DNA from: Aureibaculum flavum
GTDB lineage: Bacteria > Bacteroidota > Bacteroidia > Flavobacteriales > Flavobacteriaceae
Assembly (NCBI RefSeq): GCF_016406085.1
Contig: NZ_JAEHFJ010000009.1
Location: 113,499-177,498, forward strand
Length of the DNA: 64,000 nucleotides
Direction of reading: 5' to 3'
Shown here in pieces: positions 16,761 through 26,094 of the stretch; the first letter of the stretch is position 1, and each line of letters begins with the position of its first letter. The position numbers and the translations under genes are program-made. The notes under the pieces are model-generated. The model searched no databases. It saw only the letters and a list, made by a program, of their open reading frames with translations, and was not told the DNA's origin.

Positions 16761-17159
16761 TTACTTTTCTAAAATATGCTTTTCTAAGACAAAGCATGTG
16801 AAATTACCTTCAAAAACAAACTCATTTTTTTGATTTGTAACCTGTACCAGTACTGTTACTTTTTTGCCAATGGTTTCAGTAACTTCAGCAATAGCCGTTA
16901 ATTCATCATTTAGAACTACTGGTTTTAAATACTTTGTATCAGCTTTTCCTAATACAACGGTAGGCTCGTTAATGGCAACCATAGCTGCATAATCTGCCAA
17001 TCCAAAAGTAAAACTACCATGAGCCAAGTTGAAAGTATCAACAACCATTTCTTTAGTGATTTGGAGTGAAACTTTAGCGTTATTTTTTGTAATTGAGATT
17101 ACAGATCCAACTAGTTTTTTAGAAGCTAATAAATGTGTGTTCTGTTTTAAAGTAGCCAT
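16761..17159 (-). CDS. Hotdog-fold thioesterase-like protein (PaaI family)
   Basis: A 132-residue single hotdog-fold protein. The central helix FNLAHGSFTFGLADYAAMVAIN (roughly 43-64) matches the PaaI-type thioesterase motif in which the HG(G/S) and the Asp one helical stretch later form the active site. Strands with KYLKPVVLNDELTAIAEV follow. Acyl-CoA thioesterase activity on aromatic or short-chain acyl-CoA is likely by family, but the substrate is unknown. The gene is convergent with rluD, their stops one base apart. Confidence 0.8.
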   Translation of the reverse strand: MATLKQNTHLLASKKLVGSVISITKNNAKVSLQITKEMVVDTFNLAHGSFTFGLADYAAMVAINEPTVVLGKADTKYLKPVVLNDELTAIAEVTETIGKKVTVLVQVTNQKNEFVFEGNFTCFVLEKHILEK

Positions 17160-17264
17160 CGATTTTTATTCTTTTTTAGAATTGATTTGCTAATTTCTTT
17201 TTTTTTGAATTAAGAATGAAACTAAATTAATTTGTTTGTATTTTTAAATTTTAAATAAGATCAT

Positions 17265-17894
17265 ATGAAAATAATTGATATTGAAAATTGGGATAGAAAA
17301 AGTCAGTATAATTTTTTTAAGAATTATGAAGATCCCTTTTTTAATATCACAGCAACCTTAGACATAACCAACTTATATCGTTTTTGTAAAGCCCAAAATT
17401 TGTCCTTTTTTATAGCAGGCTTGTATGTTGCAAATAAAGCAATGAATCAAATTCCTGAATTTAAACTAAGATTAGATAATGGAAAAGTTTTAGCATTTGA
17501 TGAAATAGCGATAAGTTCTACTGTTTTAAATGATGATGACACGTTTTCTTTTTGTCATTTTAAAAGTTTTTCATCGATAAAAGAATTTGTTGAAAATGGA
17601 TTAAAAGGAATAGAAAATCTAAAAAATGGGAATGTTGATATTGCTGAAGTCAATCGTATTGACGTGATACACAGTACCACAATTCCGTGGGTTTCAATTA
17701 CAGGGTTTAAACATGCTCGTAATGGAAATGAAAAGGAAATTGGAATTCCAAAAATTGTCTTTGGTAAGTATTATAATCAAGATAATCGTAAAATTATGCC
17801 GTTCTCTGTTGAGGTGCACCATGCCTTAATGGATGGAATTCACGTCGGTTTGCTTTACGAAAAAATGCAACAGATAATAGATAACTTAAAGTAG
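17265..17894 (+). CDS. Chloramphenicol acetyltransferase-fold (CAT family) protein
   Basis: A 209-residue protein of the classical CAT family. Diagnostic features are the FFNITATLDITNL opening, the FFIAGLYVANKAMNQIPEF stretch, PWVSITGF, and the catalytic HHxxxDG motif as HHALMDG (185-191, general base His186). Length is that of CAT trimers (about 210-220). Whether it acetylates chloramphenicol is not shown by the sequence; many chromosomal homologues in Bacteroidota have no proven resistance role. It is a single-gene unit whose stop abuts the start of the large minus-strand region. Confidence 0.9.
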   Translation: MKIIDIENWDRKSQYNFFKNYEDPFFNITATLDITNLYRFCKAQNLSFFIAGLYVANKAMNQIPEFKLRLDNGKVLAFDEIAISSTVLNDDDTFSFCHFKSFSSIKEFVENGLKGIENLKNGNVDIAEVNRIDVIHSTTIPWVSITGFKHARNGNEKEIGIPKIVFGKYYNQDNRKIMPFSVEVHHALMDGIHVGLLYEKMQQIIDNLK

Positions 17895-17895
17895 G

Positions 17896-18750
17896 TTAAC
17901 GTCGTTTATTTTTGCGTCGTTGTTCTTTCTTATATCGCTCTTGGTAGTATTTTTCTTCGGCTTCTTTACTTTCCCAATCTCCAACCCATTTATTAGGCCC
18001 TACTTGTTTCATTTTTGGTTCACCTTGTGTAAAAATCATTTTTAAATAACCTAAGGTTCCCAAACCAAGCATCACAGAAAAAAAGATTAATAACCCAGTA
18101 ACAAATAGAGGAACCTCATTGCCATAAAAGATTGCATAAATAAGTAAAAGATTAAAACCAATCATTAAAAAGGGAATAAAAAATTGAAAACCAATTTTAG
18201 AAGCAAAGGCTTTGTAACCTTCCATAGAATGGCCTAAGGAAAATTTAATAACACCAACCAAAAGTAATGTGAAGATAAAACAGAAAATAAAAGAACCCAC
18301 CAGTTTCATAATCATAGTAAAACCTAAGGTTATTACCTTATCGTTGGCTTCATTATAATTTACTTTATAAGTATCACCAACTTCTAAACCTGATGTAGAG
18401 AAATCTAATTCTTTTGCAATTACATTACCTGCTTCAGTAGTAAATTCAACTGTAGGCTGGTACATGGTATAATATCGATTGTCTTCTGAATCATAACGCT
18501 GTTCTTCAGTAAAGCTAATCACTGTTGCCGTGTATTGCTTTCCAGATGTAGTTATGGCATATAAATCTTTGCTACTACTGTACATAAATACCCAAGAAAG
18601 AATAGAAAATACGTTGATACAGAATAGAATCAACCCAATGTAACCGTAGGTCATACATCCTTTTTTAGTAGAAAATCTTTTAATGAAAAAATGGGTCATT
18701 ATTAAGGTCAATAGTATAAAAGATATCGAATAAGCTGGGTCTATTGTCAT
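17896..18750 (-). CDS. DUF3592 domain multi-pass membrane protein
   Basis: A 284-residue protein with about five transmembrane segments: two at the N-terminus (about 7-24 and 34-57) and three after a soluble beta-rich loop. The loop (about 70-145, KQYTATVISFTEEQ to YKVNYNEANDKVI) is a DUF3592 domain, with the VxFTTEAG and LEVGDTYKVNY elements of that family. The C-terminus ends in a very basic tail (KKEQRRKNKRR). Function unknown. It is the last gene of the minus-strand run that probably starts at 24848, with a 52-bp gap from its upstream neighbour. Confidence 0.8.
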   Translation of the reverse strand: MTIDPAYSISFILLTLIMTHFFIKRFSTKKGCMTYGYIGLILFCINVFSILSWVFMYSSSKDLYAITTSGKQYTATVISFTEEQRYDSEDNRYYTMYQPTVEFTTEAGNVIAKELDFSTSGLEVGDTYKVNYNEANDKVITLGFTMIMKLVGSFIFCFIFTLLLVGVIKFSLGHSMEGYKAFASKIGFQFFIPFLMIGFNLLLIYAIFYGNEVPLFVTGLLIFFSVMLGLGTLGYLKMIFTQGEPKMKQVGPNKWVGDWESKEAEEKYYQERYKKEQRRKNKRR

Positions 18751-18802
18751 TTTTTAGTATTTCTAAGTAAGAATTCTTTTGATGATTTTATGCTACTTTA
18801 TT

Positions 18803-20473
18803 TTAATTGTAATCGACTTTTTTGATACTAACTTTAGTTATAGGTGTAGACGTATCAGGTGTAATTATTTGATTGTTTTGATCGTACAGATTGTAATAGC
18901 TACCGTCTTTATACATTACAATACCCTCTTTTGAATAATTTAAGTTTCTAAAATTATTAAAAACAACATCAGTCAATACTTTAGGCTCTAACGTACTTAT
19001 CAATTGAATACCTAATGAAATACCTTTATCATCTTTTGAGCTAACCATCAATATCGACGGACATAAATACTCCATGTTTGAGTAGGGTAGTGATGTATAC
19101 TTAGCGTTTTCTCTGTTTAAAAAGTAATAATCATAGTTGTAACGTTCATTTAATATTTGAAAGTAAGAAGTAGATTGGATATTACCACGGCTTGATTTCA
19201 AAAAAGTAATTTCGTGCGGAATACTAGAAATGAATTGACCATCCTTATCTATAAACTCTGTTTTTTCTTCGAACGTATTGACATAGACTTCCTTTACCGA
19301 ATCACTATTTTTTAAAACCGTAGAAAATGATATTGTATCTCTGGTGTTTTCTAAATACAAGGTGAATGAAGAAACGTTACCCTTAAGGAGATGTCTATTT
19401 ATAGCTCTACTCCTTAAATAAACATTTGCATTTTTTAAGGCTAAATAGCGTAAGGTTAGATAAATTTCTTCCCTAGTTTTGAGATCTTTTATAGCATTGA
19501 CAATATCTTCTAAGTGGTCTAAATTACCTTGATAGTAATCCTGAACCGTTTCATGGTTTGTGTTACTTAGGGAGTATTTTGAATCAAGTGCTTGTTCTTT
19601 ATTATTATAAAAAACTTTTTCTATTAATGTACCTTTGTGATAAGGATAGTAATTATAAGGTAATTCATACTCAACATAATTGTCTTGCATTTTAAGCAGT
19701 TTTACCGCTCCCTTTTGAACTCCTATATCTGCTTTTGTAAAGTGGAGTGTATCTACTTTTGAAAGGTACTTTACTTTAAATGACATGGCTACACTATCCA
19801 CATGTTTCATTTGAGGAATTTTTATAGGGTTTAATGGAAAATAGATTTCATCTGTTGGTAGATTATTTTCCTCACTATCATGATAATAAATTTGAGTTAT
19901 TTGAACATCTTCTTCTGAATCCAAGTTTAAATTATAGAAGGGATAGATGGTTTCTTCTGATGAAAATTTAAAAATGGTACTCCCATTATTTCTTACAATA
20001 GGTTCTATGAAGTTTTTGTTTTTTTTAAATTTCTGTTTAAAATAGATTCCTTTTTGTACGCTATCTTGGTAGTTTAAATGGTTATTATTTACAAGCTTTT
20101 TTAGAATGTTCTCTCTATCTATAATTTTTTCATCTTCAATAGAAAACGGTTTGGTCAAAGAATCAAAAAAGTTATTTTCTTGATAATGGGCATTTTCATT
20201 TCTAGAAATAAAATCCTTTTTGTTCTTTTTAAAATTGTTGAAATTTTCAGTTAGTAGTGTTTTAATTTCTTTTACAGATAATGTATCTAAATCATGATTA
20301 TGCTCTATAAATTCTGTAATTAAATAGGTGTCAAGACATTTTGCCTCTTGTTCTGCAACCATTTCTGGTGTTACTTTTAACGTACTGCTAGTCGTTTTAT
20401 TCGAATTTTGACATGAGCCAAAACTTGCAGATAATAATAAAATACTGAGTAAGAGTGATGCTTTGTTTTTCAT
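18803..20473 (-). CDS. Uncharacterised lipoprotein (556 aa)
   Basis: I do not recognise a family. A lipobox (SFGSC, Cys21) predicts SPII processing. The rest is soluble and beta-rich with many short acidic or Asn-rich loops, no membrane helix and no catalytic motif. Residues about 300-380 are more helical (DYYQGNLDHLEDIVNAIKDL, then LRYLALKNANVYLRSRA). The +2 region is Gln-Asn-Ser-Asn, not the acidic surface-export signature. Six bp separate it from the upstream YARHG gene, so the two are co-transcribed. Confidence 0.7.
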   Translation of the reverse strand: MKNKASLLLSILLLSASFGSCQNSNKTTSSTLKVTPEMVAEQEAKCLDTYLITEFIEHNHDLDTLSVKEIKTLLTENFNNFKKNKKDFISRNENAHYQENNFFDSLTKPFSIEDEKIIDRENILKKLVNNNHLNYQDSVQKGIYFKQKFKKNKNFIEPIVRNNGSTIFKFSSEETIYPFYNLNLDSEEDVQITQIYYHDSEENNLPTDEIYFPLNPIKIPQMKHVDSVAMSFKVKYLSKVDTLHFTKADIGVQKGAVKLLKMQDNYVEYELPYNYYPYHKGTLIEKVFYNNKEQALDSKYSLSNTNHETVQDYYQGNLDHLEDIVNAIKDLKTREEIYLTLRYLALKNANVYLRSRAINRHLLKGNVSSFTLYLENTRDTISFSTVLKNSDSVKEVYVNTFEEKTEFIDKDGQFISSIPHEITFLKSSRGNIQSTSYFQILNERYNYDYYFLNRENAKYTSLPYSNMEYLCPSILMVSSKDDKGISLGIQLISTLEPKVLTDVVFNNFRNLNYSKEGIVMYKDGSYYNLYDQNNQIITPDTSTPITKVSIKKVDYN

Positions 20474-20479
20474 TAGAAT

Positions 20480-21208
20480 TTATTTTTGCTTTTCTTTTTC
20501 TATTTTTTGAATGTTTATTAGGTTCCTTTTTTCTATTGCTGTTAAAAAGGAATCAATGTTTTTATAAACACCATTATACCATTCTTGATTTTCAAAATAT
20601 AGAGCCATTGCACCGTTTTTACTGAAAATGTAACCATAACGAGCATAAATTTCATTTCTCATGATTATTAATTCCCCTAAGGATAATGAATTCAAGTGAT
20701 CATAGTCAATAATTTCAAATTTGGTTTGAAAGAATTCACCATCATTACGCTTATTTAAAACGTCATTACTAAAAGGCCCTAGTTCAAATTCACCATCATT
20801 ACTCATTTGTACGGGTGGATTGTTCATTTTCAAGCATTTAATACTTTTATTATCATGTAAGTAAATTACAAACTCACCATTAGTTTCATCCGAATAAAAT
20901 TTGTTACCCTCTATTTTAACATTTGTATAGTTGATGTAGTTCGAGATCCAGCCTATTACTTCTTCATTTTCTATGTTCCATTCTCCATTTTCTAATTGAG
21001 CAATTATTAAGTCTCCGGCAATTGAAATAGTTAGTTCTGATTCGGCTTCAGATTCCCCATAGAAATATGCTCCTTCATATTCATCTATTTGGTCAACTAT
21101 CCATGGACTTAAATTACTTTTATCTACATTCGCTTCTGCGGTCCATATTTGACCAAAGGTATTTCCGTAGTAGGAGGAAAGCAGTAGTAGTAATATTATT
21201 TTTTTCAT
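20480..21208 (-). CDS. Exported YARHG domain protein
   Basis: A 242-residue exported protein (signal peptide 1-20, ends NTFGQ). The N-terminal part (25-160) is an unrecognised beta-rich domain. The C-terminal region (about 170-236) is a YARHG domain: LGELIIMRNEIYARYGYIF, then ALYFENQEWY and a final helix LTAIEKRNLINIQKIEK. YARHG is an extracytoplasmic domain of unknown function frequent in lipoproteins and peptidoglycan-associated proteins. A second YARHG domain occurs in the L-domain protein at 34853-37189. Confidence 0.85.
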   Translation of the reverse strand: MKKIILLLLLSSYYGNTFGQIWTAEANVDKSNLSPWIVDQIDEYEGAYFYGESEAESELTISIAGDLIIAQLENGEWNIENEEVIGWISNYINYTNVKIEGNKFYSDETNGEFVIYLHDNKSIKCLKMNNPPVQMSNDGEFELGPFSNDVLNKRNDGEFFQTKFEIIDYDHLNSLSLGELIIMRNEIYARYGYIFSKNGAMALYFENQEWYNGVYKNIDSFLTAIEKRNLINIQKIEKEKQK

Positions 21209-21246
21209 GTGTAGGGTATGTTTTAGTGTTTGTCAACTTTGTGCAA

Positions 21247-22167
21247 TTATTGGAGCTCATCCTCAATATTATAGATGTAATTATCTTCAAGGAGAAACTT
21301 AAAGCGTTGTTTTTGAGATATCCAATGTCTGTCATTTTTCAATTTGGTAATTATTATGTTTTCAGTTTCTGTATCTTTAAATTTAAAGAGTTCAGCTACT
21401 GTTTTATAATAATCTGTAGTACCCGTTGCGGAAAAATCAGTTTCTTTTAAATACTTTATAAGGGCTGTTTTTAATTGATCTTTATATGCCGCTTTATGCC
21501 ATTTAGAAAGATAGAAAATAGCGTCCTTATTACCATGTTCAAAAGCGAGCTTGGTAATTTGTGTTTTAATAGGTGCTTTATAAATTCTATTGTCTAATGC
21601 TCTGCTTATTAGCAACCAATATGAATTTGGTTTATATAAAACAATACTATCTAATTGAGTTAGAATTTTGTCAGTTGCTACATTAGTATCGTTTAAATTG
21701 TACCTGTATCTATGATAAAGTTCACTTGAAATACTGTCTTCTGAGATAATACAGCCTTTAAAAGTTGTAACAGTTCGGTCATGTGTAATAAACTTCAAGA
21801 AAATCGATTTTAAGTCGGTGTATTTTTGATCTGCTAATGCCCAACTTGCATAACAGGCTACAGTGGCATTTTTATTATCTGTTAATTGCAATAATTCTTG
21901 AATCGTTGCATCCGCTTTTAATTGAGTGTAAAGATGATAGTTAGCACTTGGCATTCCGGCTGCACCAACACGTTCAAACTGAACTTCATTTACTTTAGCA
22001 ATTTTAGTAACCAATTCTATATGCTTATTTGGGGTTTCTTTAAAAACAAGACTATCGTTAATAGCTACTGCTATGGCTGGTTTTTCTATAGTTTGTTTAC
22101 TTGCTTGTTCTTTACAAGATAGGAGCAAACACAATGTTGCAATAGTTAGTAGTAATTTGGTTTTCAT
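21247..22167 (-). CDS. Uncharacterised lipoprotein, helical repeat type (306 aa)
   Basis: Lipoprotein with lipobox LLSC (Cys18). The body is mostly helical with alternating hydrophobic patterns suggestive of HEAT-like repeats (ADATIQELLQLTDNKNATVACYASWALADQ about 90-120 and further helices to the end); tandem-repeat identity is too weak to be certain. No enzymatic motif is seen. It follows the gene at 22189 by 21 bp and precedes the YARHG gene by 38 bp, in the same transcription unit. Confidence 0.7.
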   Translation of the reverse strand: MKTKLLLTIATLCLLLSCKEQASKQTIEKPAIAVAINDSLVFKETPNKHIELVTKIAKVNEVQFERVGAAGMPSANYHLYTQLKADATIQELLQLTDNKNATVACYASWALADQKYTDLKSIFLKFITHDRTVTTFKGCIISEDSISSELYHRYRYNLNDTNVATDKILTQLDSIVLYKPNSYWLLISRALDNRIYKAPIKTQITKLAFEHGNKDAIFYLSKWHKAAYKDQLKTALIKYLKETDFSATGTTDYYKTVAELFKFKDTETENIIITKLKNDRHWISQKQRFKFLLEDNYIYNIEDELQ

Positions 22168-22188
22168 ATTCTTTATTCCTTTTGAAAC

Positions 22189-23067
22189 TTAATTGACAGA
22201 GAAGCCATTTTGTAACTCAATCTTTTTTAATGTGCCTAGTGTAGCATTTTGTTTTTTCATAAATAGGGTAACAAACTGTTTTATTTTAATGTTAAACTTT
22301 TCTTCACTAATATGTTTATTATACGCTGCAAAGTAAAATTTATGATCTGCACTAATTGAACCTTTTCGGGGTCCCATTAAAGCTCTAAAATTTGATTCTA
22401 TCTTTTGATTTTCTAGTTCTGTTTCGGTTAAAATAATTTTTGATGATTGTAGTTCATCTAATTTTTTTAATTGTATTTCTTTAGATTCATAAGGGTAAAC
22501 AAATTGACGTTTTGGTTTCTTCTCAATATGTGTAGTCATCATTCTCTTTACTTTATCTGAAAAGTAATAAAATGTTAATAGTATATATTTAGGTATGTCT
22601 TCATTATTTGTTAACTGTTTAATCTTGAACTGGTGTTGCTCATCTTGAAATTGAATATCGTACCCTAGACTATCTTGATTTTTTGCAAAAGCAGTAATCT
22701 CTTTTATAATACTTTTATTTCTAGAGATAAGAGAATACCCTAAAGTTACAGGGTCAAAAACATCATAATTAAGGTTAGGGTATACTTTGCAAAGCTGCAT
22801 AGTTTCGTCATTGGTGTACACGTAAATATTTGAATTATTTTTTATAACACTATCGGTTAAATTACTAAGCGATTTTATACTTTTATTATGGTTTAAACTA
22901 GTCCGCTCCGCTTCTGATTTACTACCCCCAAATGTGATTAATTCATTTTCTTTGTTTTGTTTGTACTGTTTTATTAAGCCTGGTCCAAACCACTGTAAGA
23001 GAAAAAATAATAGGGTACCACCGTATATTGCAATTTTTAATAATGTATTTGATTTTTCTTTAGCCAT
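22189..23067 (-). CDS. Single-pass membrane-anchored protein of unknown function (292 aa)
   Basis: A short cytoplasmic start (MAKEKSNTLLK), one transmembrane helix (about 12-30, containing FFLLQWFGPGLI) and a soluble extracytoplasmic region of about 260 residues. No domain recognised. The region includes a basic segment around EKKPKRQFVYPYESKEIQLKK-like sequence near 185-205 and a C-terminal helix. The short gap (38 bp) from the gene at 23106 indicates co-transcription. Confidence 0.65.
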   Translation of the reverse strand: MAKEKSNTLLKIAIYGGTLLFFLLQWFGPGLIKQYKQNKENELITFGGSKSEAERTSLNHNKSIKSLSNLTDSVIKNNSNIYVYTNDETMQLCKVYPNLNYDVFDPVTLGYSLISRNKSIIKEITAFAKNQDSLGYDIQFQDEQHQFKIKQLTNNEDIPKYILLTFYYFSDKVKRMMTTHIEKKPKRQFVYPYESKEIQLKKLDELQSSKIILTETELENQKIESNFRALMGPRKGSISADHKFYFAAYNKHISEEKFNIKIKQFVTLFMKKQNATLGTLKKIELQNGFSVN

Positions 23068-23105
23068 TTATAATTTTTTTTAATAGTCGTTTAGTTTGAA
23101 GTGAT

Positions 23106-24170
23106 TTAATAATACTCCTTTCCTAAGCGATCTATATAGCCTTTTTTATCATTTGAATTTTTAATTTCAGCTAAATTAAAAACATACGGATGCAATTCTA
23201 AATATTTTATTCTTGTACTATTGTAATACCCATATAGTCCATTTCTCTTTACTTTTATTGGACTTGTAGAGCTATCTACATGGTCAAAATACTGGATGCC
23301 ATATTGCTCTTCAAATATTCCGAAAGAATCTCCAAAATCTATGATTACATATTCTAAAGCGGGGAAGTTACCATCATGTTCTAATTGTCGTTTTTTATTT
23401 AGAAAATAGATATTTTTGACATCGATTTTATTTATGGAATCTATAGTTTTGTAGTTATCAAAATTTGTGTTCGTAAAGCTTTCCGCTTTTTTTAGAATAT
23501 AATAGTTGTTGCTTTCAACTATTTTCAGACTGTAAGTAGATACATTACCGCAAACGCCATAGAAGGGAGGTGTTGTTATAATGGCTTCCGTAAAGGGTTT
23601 TAAATGCTTGTTTAAATAAATTATTTCTGTTTTTTCGTTAAGCACTTGCAAACTGTCATTATTTATTTGGGCTATGTATTTAATATCTTTAAGTAGTGTT
23701 TTTTCGTTTTTATCTTTAATGGTAAGTCTGTTACTTTTATTTCTATGAACGTTGTAGGATTCACCCTGAATAGTAAGGCTCCATTGATTTAGTACCGGTG
23801 TCGATTTCTGATATTTTGTAATTAGATTTGAATTAATTTTCCGAGGTAGCTCTATAGAATAACCACCTCTCGAACTTAAAGAGGTTTCATCCCATTCAGA
23901 ATATTCAACACTCGATATCATTTCAACAGGAGCAGACCCTACTATTTTTTTCTCAATTTCGTCATAGACAAAAACTTTTCCTGATTGGTCACCAAATTTA
24001 GAAAAAGGGCCATCGTAGCTAAAAGAATTGCTAACAGCGGCATAACAACTATACTGTCCGTCTGGGCTATATGATTTATAATAAATTCCAGAAGTTTGTC
24101 TCAAAAAAATAATGGCAGCGATAAACACCAATACGAGTATAACTACAATTATTTTTAACTTTTTTGACAT
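23106..24170 (-). CDS. Membrane-anchored protein with WG-repeat-like C-terminus (354 aa)
   Basis: N-terminal transmembrane helix (about 5-23) followed by an exported beta-rich domain. The first part (25-110) has a YSPDGQYSCYAAVS strand pair seen in propeller-like domains. The last 80 residues contain NGLYGYYN and KKGYIDRLGKEY, which resemble WG (KWG-type) repeats but are only two and imperfect. Function unknown. It is the second gene of the unit starting at 24848, with a 27-bp gap. Confidence 0.65.
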   Translation of the reverse strand: MSKKLKIIVVILVLVFIAAIIFLRQTSGIYYKSYSPDGQYSCYAAVSNSFSYDGPFSKFGDQSGKVFVYDEIEKKIVGSAPVEMISSVEYSEWDETSLSSRGGYSIELPRKINSNLITKYQKSTPVLNQWSLTIQGESYNVHRNKSNRLTIKDKNEKTLLKDIKYIAQINNDSLQVLNEKTEIIYLNKHLKPFTEAIITTPPFYGVCGNVSTYSLKIVESNNYYILKKAESFTNTNFDNYKTIDSINKIDVKNIYFLNKKRQLEHDGNFPALEYVIIDFGDSFGIFEEQYGIQYFDHVDSSTSPIKVKRNGLYGYYNSTRIKYLELHPYVFNLAEIKNSNDKKGYIDRLGKEYY

Positions 24171-24197
24171 TTGTTTTGGTCTTGTTTCTAATCCAGT

Positions 24198-24848
24198 TTA
24201 GTTTAAAAGAATAGAGCTAATTAATAGCACAATTTGAATGAGAACTAAGCCCCAGAATAACTTTAACGATGGTTTAACCGTTTCAGATATAAAATTGTTG
24301 AACTTTTCTGTAATAACAAGAGATAGATCTAAGTTTTTATCTTGAAAATTTACATCATCAAGTTTAATTTTTTTTAGTCCAAAGTTTATAACTTTACGTT
24401 GCAATTTTGAGGTGTCGGCATCGTCTTTAGCTGATTGAAATAATTGAGCTTTTAATACGGCTTTATCAGAAAGCTCTTTTTTCCATCCTTCTTTATTGGT
24501 TAATGTCGTCGTTAACTTACCCACTTTAGATGAGATGTAACTACCTAATCTACCTTCCCATAAAAGATAAATTGCATGTTGGATTGAAATTTTATTTGCA
24601 ATTATAAAATATAGAATGATAAAAATAGGGGCTCCGAAAATTAAGAGAAATGCAAAGAAGTTTGTAGAAAGTAACCCTACAAATAGAGCAATAATATTAC
24701 CATGACCGCCTCCGGCAACTTCAATATTTCTAAAAAGAGCTATTAGAAAAGTGATCAGTGTTACTATATTACCTAAGGCAAAAATAAACAACCATTTAAG
24801 AGCAGTTTTACCTGTTATTTTTGCAACTAGTTTAATGTTTTCTTTCAT
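24198..24848 (-). CDS. Polytopic membrane protein of unknown function
   Basis: First gene of the left-most operon of the island. I place the start at 24848 (MKENIKLVAK, 216 aa). The in-frame ATG at 24896 lies upstream of a perfect -7 box (minus strand, 24879-24872), so a transcript from that promoter would begin after it and could not include it. The protein has an amphipathic start, three to four hydrophobic segments (about 12-36, 45-78 and the C-terminal 20 residues) and a helical soluble middle. No family recognised. Confidence 0.7.
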   Translation of the reverse strand: MKENIKLVAKITGKTALKWLFIFALGNIVTLITFLIALFRNIEVAGGGHGNIIALFVGLLSTNFFAFLLIFGAPIFIILYFIIANKISIQHAIYLLWEGRLGSYISSKVGKLTTTLTNKEGWKKELSDKAVLKAQLFQSAKDDADTSKLQRKVINFGLKKIKLDDVNFQDKNLDLSLVITEKFNNFISETVKPSLKLFWGLVLIQIVLLISSILLN

Positions 24849-24871
24849 TTTATTAATTTGAACAACTACCC

Positions 24872-24942
24872 CAAAAGTATCATAGAATGAATTCATTTTA
24901 ACATACCAATGTTAATTAGGGTTATTTGAATCAATATTTGGA
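24872..24942 (-). promoter_or_regulatory. Island promoter, copy A (direct-repeat operator plus -7 box)
   Basis: On the plus strand, half-sites AATGTTAATTAGGG (24908) and AATCAATATTTGGA (24929) begin exactly 21 bp apart. CAAAAGTA at 24872-24879 is TACTTTTG on the minus strand, a perfect -7 box, separated from the first half-site by exactly 28 bp. The element lies 23 bp upstream of the start at 24848 and fixes that start. Confidence 0.8.
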
Positions 24943-25104
24943 TTGTTGTAAGAAAAATTTGGGTTTTTTGAAGTGATTCAAACTGAAAATATAATTAGAC
25001 TTTAACTGGTTTTAATAAAGACCAAAAGATAAATTAGTAGTCATAATCAAACTTTTCAAAGTGGTGAATACTCTTAGAAATAAATGGTAAATATTCATCC
25101 ATAT

Positions 25105-25920
25105 TTAGTTGGTTTCTATTTTAATTTCTTCTTTTTTCAACCATTTTTCAATTAGAAGTGTATTGCCTGTTATTTTAGAAATATAATAGTTGTGACTGTT
25201 AAACGCGTCAGAATGTAATGTGTATTCAATCATTACTTTACCGTCAATATAATTAGAATGAATAAAATATGAATTACTATTATTAATGTAAAGATACCCC
25301 ACATGATTATCAAGACCAATGAAATAAACGCCATCTTCAAGCTTTTTTATTTGTTCTGATATAGTATCCTCACTAAAATTGAGTAACGCATTTGAATTTA
25401 TAGCAATAGATTTTGCTTCATTTTCTGGACCTTGTTGTGCCAGTTTATACCTATTCAAGTGAAGTCCCATGTCTCTTAATGTTGTAGACACAAAGTATCC
25501 ACAAGCGATAGTACCTTGATTTGGTTTAGATGTATGTCCGTTAAAATCCCAAACGGTTTCATACCAATGTGGAATAATGGTATTTAATAATTCGTTTTTA
25601 AAAATTTCTGATGCGGCACTCAGTAATTCATTTTTAGCTATGGTATCTAAAGTATTTTTATATTTAATACTTAAATCTAATCTCTGTTTTTCTATTTTAG
25701 ATTTGTCAGTATGGTAGGATTTACCTGCCTTAAAGTTTAAACCAGAAGCAATAGAATCAAATTTTATTTCCTCAGCTAAATAGAAATGTTCGGTAATGGT
25801 GTCAATTTTTAAAGCGACTTTAGAACTCACGTAATTTTTTTGTTTTTTCTGAGCATTTGAGCATGATATTACAATAATCATTGAGCTAATTAATACTATA
25901 AATTTAGATACTGTTTTCAT
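25105..25920 (-). CDS. NlpC/P60-like (papain-fold) lipoprotein
   Basis: Lipoprotein (271 aa, lipobox VISC, Cys20) with a C-terminal domain that looks like an NlpC/P60 cysteine hydrolase. Cys140 sits at a helix start in ACGYFVSTTLRDMG, where NlpC/P60 enzymes have their nucleophile. His206 lies in LDNHVGYLYI, matching the HVGIYIG strand. A third polar residue, His221 in YFIHSNYIDG, matches the KFIHAS position. The N-terminal 110 residues are helical and not recognised. Family enzymes cleave peptidoglycan stem peptides or related amides, so cell-wall amidase activity is a reasonable inference, not demonstrated. A 174-bp gap separates it from the upstream gene; no separate promoter was found there. 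Confidence 0.7.
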   Translation of the reverse strand: MKTVSKFIVLISSMIIVISCSNAQKKQKNYVSSKVALKIDTITEHFYLAEEIKFDSIASGLNFKAGKSYHTDKSKIEKQRLDLSIKYKNTLDTIAKNELLSAASEIFKNELLNTIIPHWYETVWDFNGHTSKPNQGTIACGYFVSTTLRDMGLHLNRYKLAQQGPENEAKSIAINSNALLNFSEDTISEQIKKLEDGVYFIGLDNHVGYLYINNSNSYFIHSNYIDGKVMIEYTLHSDAFNSHNYYISKITGNTLLIEKWLKKEEIKIETN

Positions 25921-26094
25921 ACTATTTACTTGTGACTTTTTTTAATTCAAGTGACTTCATTTATTAAATAGTTAAACGGCTCATGTATTATAGTAAGAGC
26001 TAATTTGAAACTCTAAATGTCGATTTAATATACTTTAACTCACTTTAAAAAACATATCGTACTCTAAATATTAAATTTTAAGTTTAGTCATATA

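Noticed and set aside
17265..17894. CAT-family gene as a chloramphenicol-resistance gene
   Set aside because: The fold and HHxxxDG motif are clear, but resistance cannot be read from sequence and no mobile element is nearby.
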